NCBI GenBank assembly: GCA_016858145.1
Contig: JAEHOE010000058.1
Coordinates: forward strand, 186,001 to 250,000
Direction: 5' to 3'
From: Edaphochlamys debaryana
Lineage: Eukaryota > Chlorophyta > Chlorophyceae > Chlamydomonadales
Length of the DNA stretch: 64,000 bases
The stretch's first letter is position 1, and each line of letters opens with the position of its first letter. The notes below the pieces were generated by a model. That model did not search any database, was not told where the DNA came from, and saw only the letters and a list, made by a program, of their open reading frames with translations. The position numbers and the translations under genes were made by a program. This document shows positions 22,001-31,822 of the stretch, one piece after another.

Positions 22001-23517
22001 CAGCGGCCCCGCCAGCGCGGCCGCCGTCAGCGCGCCCCGGCGCCCGAGGCGACCTCGTCACGGCCTTGGCCCCACCGCCGCGTCCGCTGGAGTCAGGGTC
22101 CCCGCCTGAGGCAACTGGGGGTGCCGCGGCGGTCGCAGCCGCAGCCCCATCCGTAGGCCCCGCCTCTGCGGTAGCAGCAGCAGGGGATGCAGCCGCTGTT
22201 GGTGCCTGAGCCTCCGGGTCGGCAGAGGGGGCCGCAGGCGAGGCCGCAGCACCGGGCGCAGCGGCGGCGGCAGCCCCGTCGCCGCCGCCGGCCTCAGCCG
22301 CCGCCGCGGGCGTGCCCGGCCGAGCGGGCGGCAGCCCGGCGTAGAGCTGAGGACCCGAGGCTATGACCCGGATGCCCCGCCCCCCGGGCTTGGGCAGCGG
22401 GGCCCTGCGCGGCCGCTGGCCGTCTGCACCATCGCCCAAGGCAGCAGGGGGGCCTGCCGTGTCCGTGCTGGCACGCACGCCTGATCCCTGAGGCGACGGC
22501 CGGCTGGGCGCAGGGTCAGCGCCTCTCCCGGCGTTAACGGGAAGGGCGGCGCCGTTAGGCCCGGCCGGCCCCATCTGTGGCGTGGGCGTGGCCTCCGCAT
22601 CGGGCGGGGCCAGCGGGGTGGGGGCGCGGGAGGGGCCCCGGGCAACGCCGGCGGAGCCTGGGGTGGGTGTGCGCCGTCGGAGTTGGCGGCCGGCCGGCTG
22701 CTTGTCGATTAGATCCAGGGATCGGTACTCCTTGTACGTGTCCTTCAGCAGCTCCATGAAGCTGTTGTTGTCGTCACTGCGAAGGACATCGCACATACAT
22801 TGCAGCGTGAGCAGCAGGGGAGGCAGCGTGCGGGTCAGCACGGGCGTCAGAGGAGCTGAGCAAGAAGGGGCATGGCGTTGCTGGCGCCCTCGGCTCCCGG
22901 TCCCATGCCTCCCACCCTTTGGGGAGCTGCCGGTACGAGTGCGCCAGATCCTTGATGACTTTCAAAATGGCTACAATCATGTCCTTGACCACTTGCTTGG
23001 CCGCATCGTCGGTCAGGCCGGCTAGCGGCGACACCTCTGCCGCCGACTCCGGCTCAGGGCGGGGCGCCCAGAGCCCTGCTGCTGCCGCGGGCGGCACGCC
23101 CGGGACGGTCCCCTCCCCGCCCCCAGCACCCATGGCGTCCGCCGCTTCCAACTCGCGCTCCCATGCAACATGCGTGCCGGGTCCAGCTGCCGGCGCAGCG
23201 TCAACCTGCATGGGCTCGGCATCCTCGACCGCACCCACGACCGCAGGCAGCGACGGCCGCTGACTCGGTATGTCTTCTACACCATGAGTGGTAGTGTTTG
23301 CGCTCCTCCGCGCGAGCTCCTCCTTCTGACGCTGCAGACCTGCGATGCGAGCCTTTTCCGCCGCAGCGCGGCTTTCCAGCTCAGCGAGTTCTCCTTCTAT
23401 CGATACCGTGTCTCTAAGAAGCTCACATATCTCCCGTTCGGCTACAAGAACTGCGGTGTCGCTACCGAGCATCGGCAGCGCGCCAAACAGTGAACCCGTA
23501 GCGCCAAAGGGCATCAT
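19023..23517 (-). CDS. Large intrinsically disordered protein with Gln- and Gly-rich C-terminus
   Basis: Two exons, 23517-22916 and 22776-19023, join in phase 2 to give 1451 aa. The N-terminus has a coiled coil (about 20-75: AEREICELLRDTVSIEGELA and following) and a short helical block spanning the junction (DDAAKQVVKDMIVAILKVIK and QLPKG/DDNNSFMELLKDTYK). About 850 residues of Ala/Pro/Gly/Glu-rich sequence follow, with recurring KAAEAAAAKA-type stretches. Then come a degenerate QPQAQ repeat (about 19810-19990), a helical Gln/Leu segment (LLADLLQQQEQLMLMLQAQQ), a PFGPYGMPGPFMSGPGFPPFGG region and a Gly tail interrupted by KK and KQ. Composition resembles prion-like or RNA-granule scaffolds, but no domain is recognised and function is unknown. 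ATG 23517 is the first ATG in frame (a GTG precedes it). Confidence 0.7.
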
Positions 23518-23864
23518 TCTCACTGTTTACATCTTTGTAACGGAAGTGTGGGGTTGTGCTGAACGCGGCGGGCACTCGAGGTTTGATAACCCGGTCCCTG
23601 CCTCGTCCGTGCCATGCGGCCTGTCGGCCCCTTCGACCCATCCGCCCATCCGCCCCCGGGTACCCAGCCAGACGCATAATGTTCAAACTCCCAACGCCGG
23701 GCAGACCCTGCTCACCGCCACGCGCACACGGTACACCTACAGGGCCAGCATGGGCCAGCAGCAGCACCCTCCTGCGTGTCCAGCGACCTCCCGCCGGCAG
23801 CCCTGCAGATCCTTCCTCCTGCGTCGTGTGCATCTCCCCCAAACCCGCGCCCCCCACGCCAGCC
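23518..23864 (-). other. 347-bp head-to-tail spacer between RFC2 and the disordered-protein gene
   Basis: It must hold the RFC2 3' UTR and the 5' UTR/promoter of the downstream gene on the same strand. A minus-strand TGTAA at 23531-23527 lies only 9 nt before the downstream ATG (23517). The two transcripts would overlap if that signal serves RFC2. Confidence 0.5.
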
Positions 23865-26800
23865 TCACGCCAGGCTCGGGTGCTTGGAGCAGAGCTTGGC
23901 CAGCAGCCCCGTCAGCTGCAGCCGCGAGTTGACGCCCTCGTTGACGCGCATGTGGCAGAACCCAATCTCCTGCGAAGGACAAGAGCACAACGCAGTCAGC
24001 CACCGGCTGCAAACGCGTCGTGTGCTGTATCAAGCAGGCTTTGGCCGCTTGAGCAAAGCCGCTGACATGCCCGTCAACGCGGCTAGCGCCCGGCCCTTAT
24101 CCCGGCCATTATTCCCCTTCCGGAACCGGTCTGCACCGGTTTCCCCCGCCATCCCCACAACTGCAAATCCCCCGCCGCCCGCTTGCCTTGAGGAACTCCA
24201 GCTTGACGAACTCCTGCAGCTCGCTGTTGCGCACCACCCGGAACACGGTCTGGATGACGTCCATGGCGCTGTAGCCCGTGTCCAGCAGCTTCTGCGGGGG
24301 CAGGGGCGGGGGTGGGGGAGGAAGCAGCAGGGTAGGGGCGGGGGTGGGATGGGGGGCCCGTAGGGCAAGGGATGAAGGCGCGGAGAGCCCGCGGTTCGGG
24401 CACTGAGGTGCACCGTGCTGAAACCGTACTCGCCAGAACGAGCGGCCCTAATCCTCGTCCGGCTTGATCCCGCACAGTTGATTACGTGCGGGCGCTATCC
24501 CCGTCCAGCAGGGTACCGGTATACTATGGTGCTTGAAGCAGGAGCCCTGCGCTGGTCCTCGCCCAAACGCGAGCGCTACCCCTCGCCAAGCTGGTCCTGA
24601 TACCGGTGACATGAACTGTACGCAAGGCAGTGGCTCCCCTCCCACACTGGCACACCACACACCTTGAGTCCCGCGTACGCGTCGTCCAGGTTGGCGTGTG
24701 CGCAGTGGTCAATGATTGCGGCCACGAGCTTGGGGTGCGGCTGGTCGCAGACGCGGAACACATTTTCGGGGGAGATGAAGCCGAAGCCGCTGTGCGTGGC
24801 CTGGGGGGTGGGAGGACCGATACGGAGGTTGGGTGGGGGGAAGGGGACAGAGTGAAAAGAGTGAGAGGCGAAGTGGGCGAGAGGCGGATTGTGAGGACAG
24901 GGGTGGGACAGTAGGAAGGGGAAACGCGGGGCCAGGGGGCCAGGGGGCCAGGGGTCCGACCTCCACTCACACCTCAAACCTGGTCTGCTTTTCGCCGCAC
25001 TTGCGCTTCTTTGGCTTAGACGAGCAGCCCCCAACACACCGGCATTAACTCAGCAGTCGGCCCTGTCCTGTACAAACCCGCGTCCCACCACAAACACCCG
25101 CCTTCCACTCACTTCACCCCACCCTTTGCCCCACTCTGCCCCCACCCTTTGCCCCACTCTGCCCCCACCCCTTTCCCCACCACGTCGTTGCCCCACTCTG
25201 CCCCCCGCTCCTTCGCCCCGTCTGGCCCCACAATCCATCCCCCCACCACCCCACACCCTGACCACGCACCTGCATGTTGTTCAGCGCCTGGCGCATGTCT
25301 CCATCCGCCGTGAAGATGATTGCCTCCATGCCCTCCTCGCTGTACGTCACCTGGGGTGGGCGGGTGGGCGGGGTTGCGCGGGGACGGCCGGCCCGACGAG
25401 GGTTCGCACCAGGCAAGGGCTCCCCTTCTGGCAGCCACTGAACGCCCTCGCATCATTGCTGGCAGGCCGTCTTTGCAGCGGTCGAGGCCGCTCTCCATCT
25501 TCCTTCCCCTTTCCACTCACTCCCTCCTTCTCCGCCACGATCTTCAGGCGCGACAGAATGTCCACGTCGCTGATGCGCCCGTACCTGCCGCACACGGCAC
25601 ACGGCACAAGGATACATGGAACGCATGTGGCAAACCAAGTCCGACTCCGCAAGTGGGCAAGTCGCATGTGCAGGCGCTAGAGTCGAACAGACCCCCATCC
25701 TGCACAACAGCAACCGCAATGGGACGCAAGATCCTATCCACCCATGCATTCCATCAACACGAGCGCACCTTACGATGGCGCATCGCGACTGGATAGGCTC
25801 GATGATCTTGGACGAGGTGTTGCAGGCCAGGGCGAAGCGGGTGGTGCCCGAGTGGATCTCCATGGTGCGGCGGAGGGCCTGCTGGGCGCCCGAGGTCATG
25901 CTGGGAGCAGGAGGGGGTGAAGGGGAGAGGAGGGTGGGCGGGTTCACGGCGGGAAGGGAGCGGGCCCCCAGAGGAAGTCTGGGCTGTGTCTTCTCCTCCC
26001 CAGACTGAAGCAGACCCTCAAGTCCCCCAGTCCCCTCCCTTGACCCCTGTCAGGTCCTTGATCTTCCCCCCGCCTGCCCCTCCCCACCTGTCCGCCTCAT
26101 CCAGGATCACGATCTTGTGTCGCCCCGGCGGCAGCGTCACCTTCTTCTGCGCGAACATCTTGATCTTGTTGCGGACCACGTCGATGCCGCTGGGAGCAGA
26201 AGTGGAAGAAAGGGAGGCAGGAGCCGAGGCAAAGGGACCAGCGTCGAGGGATGGAAGGCAGCAGAGTGCACTACGCAGCTGTACAAACCCGAGGCTGATG
26301 TGGAACCCATGGCTCGACCGCATTGGTGTAGCGCTGTGGCCAGATGGCCGGACCCCGACGCCCGAGGCTTTTGACTGCTGGAGGTGTGTTGTGCGCCAGC
26401 CTGCTCCTCACCGGTCGTCGGAGGCGTTGAGCTCCAGCACGGCGTCCTTGTAGTTGGGCCCCAGCAGCTGGTGCGCCAGGCAGAGGATGCTGGTGGTCTT
26501 GCCGGTGCCGGGGGGGCCCTGCGGGGAGGAGGTGCACGGTGGAGGTGGGCCCCTGTCGGCAGCCCCCGACGGAGTGCTGTTGTTGGCCCTGTGCTGGTGC
26601 AGCACCCCCCGCCACGCTGCCCTCCTCCCTCCTAGGACTTCTGGTGTCCGGTACCCAGCGGCCGCAAGTGCAGGTCCTGGGCGCACCGCGAGAATGACGT
26701 TTGGCATGTTGCCCTCCTCGGCGATAACCTGAAGCCGCGCCACAGCCTCTGTATTGCCAACGATCTCGCTGATTAACGTAGGGCGGAATTTCTCCAGCTA

Positions 26801-26958
26801 CAAGGAGCACCGAAGCGCGCTCAGCACGTTCCGCGCGCCAAAACGGCCAGCGACCTCGCGCGCGCGAACAACACCCCGCCCACCCAGGGGAGCTCCAAGC
26901 CTCCACGAGTGGTCGGCTCATCCGGAGGCTTCGGGTCGACCTCCATCGCGGCAGCCAT
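23865..26958 (-). CDS. RFC2: Replication factor C subunit 2 (clamp loader AAA+ ATPase)
   Basis: Ten exons in phase: 26958-26884, 26797-26687, 26518-26412, 26189-26088, 25900-25769, 25584-25521, 25350-25270, 24800-24663, 24291-24187, 23969-23865. The product is 339 aa (human RFC2 is about 354). Features seen: the PW...EKFRP box, Walker [17 protein letters not shown] (from residue 63), [20 protein letters not shown], Walker B VILDEADS, sensor 1 FALACNTS, the arginine-finger SRC box ([13 protein letters not shown]), and the collar domain ending [14 protein letters not shown]. The match to the RFC2 family (RFC4 in yeast naming) is unambiguous, and the LPPGRHKI and [10 protein letters not shown] segments favour RFC2. 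It loads PCNA at primer-template junctions within the RFC1-5 complex in the nucleus. ATG 26958 sits in AAAATGGC. Intron 9 uses a GC donor (AAG/GCAAGC, 24186-24185). Confidence 0.97.
25115..25205. repeat. Short tandem repeat inside an RFC2 intron
   Basis: Three to four imperfect copies of a roughly 22-bp unit (CCCACCCTTTGCCCCACTCTGC and variants) lie in the intron between RFC2 exons 7 and 8. Confidence 0.7.
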
Positions 26959-27913
26959 TTTCGGTCGGGGTTTGTGCTCCCGAGGCGCCTTCTGCTTGCT
27001 CGACTGCTGCACTGCTCTAGCTCTTTAGTACAACGCAATCGGTAGGTTTGATAGTTTAAAGGCTTGGCAGGCAAGGCGGTCGGCAAAGCGCGGGAGAAGA
27101 GAGATGTTGGCCACGAGGCAGAAGCAAGAGGCCCAGGAGCAGTGAGCAGTGAGGATGGAGGTCGTCTGATCGGGTGTGGAGTGCAAGTGAGTGGGCAAGA
27201 GCGGGCTGCAGAGCGCTGCACGGACAGCGGGTGGCACGGTTCCATGCGCCGAACCCCCGCGGTCCACGGAGCACAGAGGTCGCTCCCGCCCAGCCCGCCC
27301 AGCCCCACGGAGCTGGGGCCCTCCCCCTCCCGGTACCGCTCCCGGTGACAGCTCCTCCTGCTTCCACACTGCACCCTCGCCTCGCTACCCCTTCCACGTT
27401 CTATTCGACCCCCTGCTGTCATCCCCACGCCAAGACTTGTCAAGACCCCGAGGGTCATACACATCGCATCGGCTGATGATAACGTGGTGGGCCTGCTCAA
27501 CCGGTTGCGTACTGGCGGGAGGGCCAGACCCGGATAGTTGCACAGTGCATAGGCCCGCTGCTGTCATCCCGACGCCTGCCTTTCGCGTAACCTCGTCCCC
27601 CGTTTCTCATTCCCCACGCCTGCCTGCCAACCTTAACCCCAACAACTGCAGCAGCAGCACACATTCACCAGGCGCTTGTCTACATACGTGGCTATTGGAG
27701 CACAGCATCGAGGCATTCGCCCCAACCATATCCAGCAAGAGCAGGCATCCCCCCATGCCCGCTCCCCCGCCCGCCTCGCCCAACGCGTCACCCCTGCCCA
27801 CCCCTGTCGCATCCGGCTGGTGGGCCAGACCCGGCTAGTTGCACGTTGCATTGACCCCTGCCCACCACCATGCTCCTGGCTCCTGGCCTCGCTGTTCATC
27901 CTCAGTCAGCGCG

Positions 27914-30706
27914 TCAACAGACTTCACGCGTGGGCGTGCAGAGAAGGCATGCCAGATGCCGTCCTGGCACCTGCCTCCTGCCCCACATGCTCCAACCCCT
28001 CCCGCACTCACTCAACAGCCCCTGCCCTAGCCCCGCACCCCGCCCTCCCGCCGCCCCTGCCGCCCTCTGCCCCCGGCCGCCCCCGGCCGCCAGCGCCACC
28101 CCGCACTTGTGCAAGCCCAGCAGCAGGAGGCAGATCGGATCCACGTAGATCGCAAGCGCCTGAAACACGTGCTCGTCCAGCCGTACGCCGTACGCATGCC
28201 TGCCATTCAGCACCGCCACCACGTCAGCGACCTCATAGATGCCAAAGGCCGCCGCCGCCGCCGCTGCGGCCACGCCCCCGGCCGTACGCGCCCCAGTCAA
28301 AGCCGGCACCGCCAGGGCACACGCCCCGAACGCTACCGCCACGCCCGCCAGAGCATCCAGTGCGCCGCCGCCAAAGTTGAACGCCTCCTCCCGGGCGCCT
28401 GCTCCCGTGGCGGCGGCGGCGGCTGACACGGCGGCGGTCCCCGCGGCCGCCAGTCCGAAGCCCAGCGCCAGGAGGGGCGTGTGGAGGCAGGCGGTGGCGA
28501 TGGCGGCCATTAGGGCCAGACCCGCGGTGAAGGCTGCGTGCGGGTCAGGTCGGGGCGGAAGGGGGGCAAGTGCGTGTGAGATTACACTCAGCGGCCTTGA
28601 TGGGCTGGACGCTGGGGGACAGGGGGCGCTGGCGGTGCCCAAGGGACGGCGCAAAGGGGTGGCAAGGGGACTCGTGGGATGACGGCTAGGTAGGCCCCAC
28701 CTAGGTAGGCCTGCCAGCAGGACGGGTGCGGCCGCCGGACCTCCTCCGACAGCGCCAGCAGCAGCAGCGTGCCCAGGCTCAGCACGCACGCCAGGGGCAG
28801 CAGCCAGGGCTTGGACAGCACAGCACGGCTGACGGCCGGCGGCGCCGCCAGCGCCGCCACACCGGCGGCTGAGGCGGCCGCCAGGGAGGCCGCGGAGAGG
28901 GCGAAGACGCGGGAGAGGAAGCGGCTGGTGAGCTGGGGAGGGCGCGGGCAGCGGGGAGGGAGCTGGAGAGGTCAGCTGGGAGGCAAAGTCTGAAGTGCAG
29001 AGGGCATGTATTGAGCTGCGGGAGTGTCAGACTTCCAAAGTCCGCACCCGCGCACCCCAGCACACCGCAGCCTACGCACCAGTCGGGTCTCGTTCCCGCC
29101 TTGAGACGCCGCTAGTGCTCCGGCGACACTTGACGCAGATTGAGGTCCTTGACGCGCCGGGCCGGGTGAGGCTGGCCCAGCAGCCCCTGAGTGCACGCCC
29201 CTGCTGGTGGAGGGCGGCGGGGCGTCCACTCGGGAGCCGCCGTGGCCCCAGCGCGCTGCGAGCAGAGGAGGAAGCAAGCAGAGTAGGCACACCGGGGGCA
29301 AAGTGCATGGGAGAGGACGGGATCAGTCAGGATTGTGATGCCCCTCTCACCCTGGCAGCGCCTTGCTAGGTGCCTCCTGCTGGGCTCCCCCCAGCCAATT
29401 TCCCCCACCCCTGCACAGCAGGCTTCACCCGGACTTTCCCTCCCCTTCACACCAAGCCGCCTCAACCCTTTCCAACCCAACCAAGCACCCGCCTCCGAAC
29501 AGCTGCGGTGCCGGCTCCACCGCTGGTGTATGCGGCGGCAGCGGCGAGGCGTATCCCGTGATGAGCACGTCCAGCTCCTCCGCCTCCTCCTCCGCCTGCT
29601 CCCCCTCCTCCTCCCTGAGCGCCTCCTCCTCCTGCTCCCCCTCCTGCTCGTCCCCGCCTCCGCCGCCCACCATGGCGCCTGCGCGATAGCCCGGCGCGTT
29701 CGCTCGCGGCCGGTCGTGCCCAGGGGTCAGCGCCGCAGGGACCTCCCCCGGCTCCAGCCTAAGCAACGCGCCGCCCGCGCCCTCGCTGCCGAACACGATT
29801 TCGGTGTCCGTGCACAGTACCGCGGGGCCGGGCGCTATGGCTGCTGGAGGGCGCCCCTCGTCAGCTGCGGCCGCAGCCCCTGCCACGGTCTTCGCTCCCC
29901 CTTCTGCTGCTGCTCCGGCTGCCGCCTCCTGCGCGGCAACTAGATAGCCGAAGGGGTCGCTGGGGGCTGCAGCGGCAGCGCGCCGGGCCTCGCTGGGCTC
30001 GGAGCCGGCCGCGGCGGGCCGGGCTGGCGACGCCTGCACCAGGAGCCCCGCGTAGAGGGAGAAGGGGGAGCGCATCGGGAGTTTGCGGCGGTTGAGGCCT
30101 AAAGCCACGCCCTATAGCAAGTGAGGAGTGCGTATGGCTGTCAAGATTGAGCGCAACGGCTTGGGGGGTGGGATGCTGGGCGGGGGGGCATGGGGAAGGA
30201 TGGGGGCTACGTGCGATCAGGGACGCTGCGGCAGGAGGCAGCACGCCGGCGGCAGCGCGCCCGCGCCGGAGACGGCTTGAGGGGTCAGGGAGTGGATACC
30301 TAAAGGTGTCGCGGGGCGCGGTGACGAAGGGCGGGGCAGTGCGCCTCTCGCCTGCCCCGGCAAGTGTCGGCGGCAGGTGCCTCGAAACCACACAACCCAC
30401 TGAACGCATGTTTTGACGCTGCTGTTGCCCCCTTTGCTTACCGCAGGTGTCTGTCAGCGATTCCGTGGTCGCGGGTGTCCACACCACCACGTCCGCGTAG
30501 CCCTCACTCGATAGCCCCAAAGCGGTAAAGCAAGGTTGTTGTAGCGTTAACGCAAAGTTAATGCTGCTGGGTCTCGACGCGGCGACGTTCTGCACCTGAG
30601 GCCGTTGTCGCGGGTGCGGCAATGACCTCTGCCCCTCTGCCGGAGCCGGCACGCTGGGCCGCTCGCCGTACGCTCTCCGGAAGGCATGGCCTTCCCTGGG
30701 CGGCAT
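27914..30706 (-). CDS. Bax-inhibitor-1/TMBIM-like multi-pass membrane protein with acidic N-terminal extension
   Basis: Five exons in phase: 30706-30442, 30098-29521, 29255-29130, 28932-28701, 28533-27914. The product is 606 aa. The first exon is Arg/Pro-rich (MPPREGHAFRRAYGERPSVP) and could be organelle targeting. Exon 2 carries a Glu-rich low-complexity block (about residues 245-270). The membrane part starts VKDLNLRQ/LTSRFLSRVFALSA. It has about six hydrophobic segments, including LLPLACVLSLGTLLLLAL, AFTAGLALMAAIATACL and FGIYEVADVVAVLNG, and ends DEHVFQALAIYVDPICLLLL. This order (pre-helix R/K-V-Y-A-type motif, six to seven helices, D-x-x-x-x-A-L-x-x-Y-x-D near the end) is that of the TMBIM/BI-1 superfamily. 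Members are Ca2+-leak/cell-death regulators of ER, Golgi or mitochondria. Subfamily and location are unresolved. The roughly 55-residue Gly-rich tail after the last helix is doubtful. Confidence 0.65.
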
Positions 30707-31822
30707 GCCTTTGGCTTGCTTGGGGACTGATCTGGTACGAGGAATGAGAGGCGGTGCCCGAGGCTTGGAAACCGTGGTACGGTGACCGAAACCGTGGCAC
30801 GAAGGTTATCAGTTGCCTTCAGACGCCTTGCCTTACATGCGGCCACATACCGCCTCAGCAGGGCACTCCATCCATCAAGCGCCCCCCAAACACACCCGAA
30901 CCTTGCCTGAAACACCCACCGTCCGCTCCTCGCCTTTGCCGCAATGCACCCTGCCCCAACCGTTGGTGCTTCAGATCCCACTCGTCCGTTCGTGGCAAGG
31001 ACATGACCTTCATGCTTCAGCGCCTGCAATCCACACAGCTGCTCCTGACCTAGCACCCGACCTTGCGACCGCTGCAGACCGCACATACCACGCACGCCGC
31101 CACTCTCACCTGCCCTCCTGCGCCCAGTGTAATACTGCGCGGCAGCCAACGGCGGCATACCTTGCAGACGCTAGCAAGCTAGACGAGACAAGACCCCGCG
31201 GAGCACAAGAGCAGCTAGCACGAAGAACCCGCCACTCCGCGTTCCGCCGCTGCTGCCGCGCGCACCAATCCCCTGTACACGTATTGAGCCCTCGCTCTGT
31301 TCTCTGAGAACAGCCTCGCGACCAGGTGCCACCCTGAGACGAGAGCCAACGCCATGAAAGATAGGACACACACACGATGAACCCACGTTTCGCTGTGCAA
31401 AGCTTACTAATTCTGTTTCGTTGTTAGCTAGCCCCCTCCCTGCCGCAGCCGTGCGGCGCCCAGGGGCGAGGCCAAATCCTCCCGAAGGTAATTCCCCGGA
31501 GGCGGTTCGACAACGATGCCCGTCCATGATTCCCCTCTCTTTCCCCGCGTCGTCCGGCCTCCCTTCCGGCCCCCTATGCAGCGTGGGCAAAAGCGCTCCC
31601 TCCAGGGTAGCTTCGAGTTACGACGCAAAACTGCTATGCCAGCGGGCCCGAAGCCGCCTGCCTGCCCCAGGTCCCGGACCGGCGGTATCGCGTCCACCCC
31701 GCCCGGCGTCTAACAATCCTCCGACCCCCTTAACATCCCGATTAGGCCGCGACGAGTGCTGCCTCCACCCCGGCCCGCCTGCATGGGCCTCTCCTAACGG
31801 CCGTCTCTGCCGAGGCCACCCC
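30707..31822. other. Intergenic between FNDC3-like and TMBIM-like genes
   Basis: Both flanking genes are on the minus strand. This 1.1 kb should contain the FNDC3-like 3' UTR and the TMBIM-like promoter/5' UTR. No additional coding region is supported. Confidence 0.4.

Noticed and set aside
20215..22209. Long Ala/Gly/Pro open frames on the plus strand
   Set aside because: They lie opposite the 1451-aa minus-strand gene. High GC keeps the complementary frames open, and no domain or splice logic supports them.
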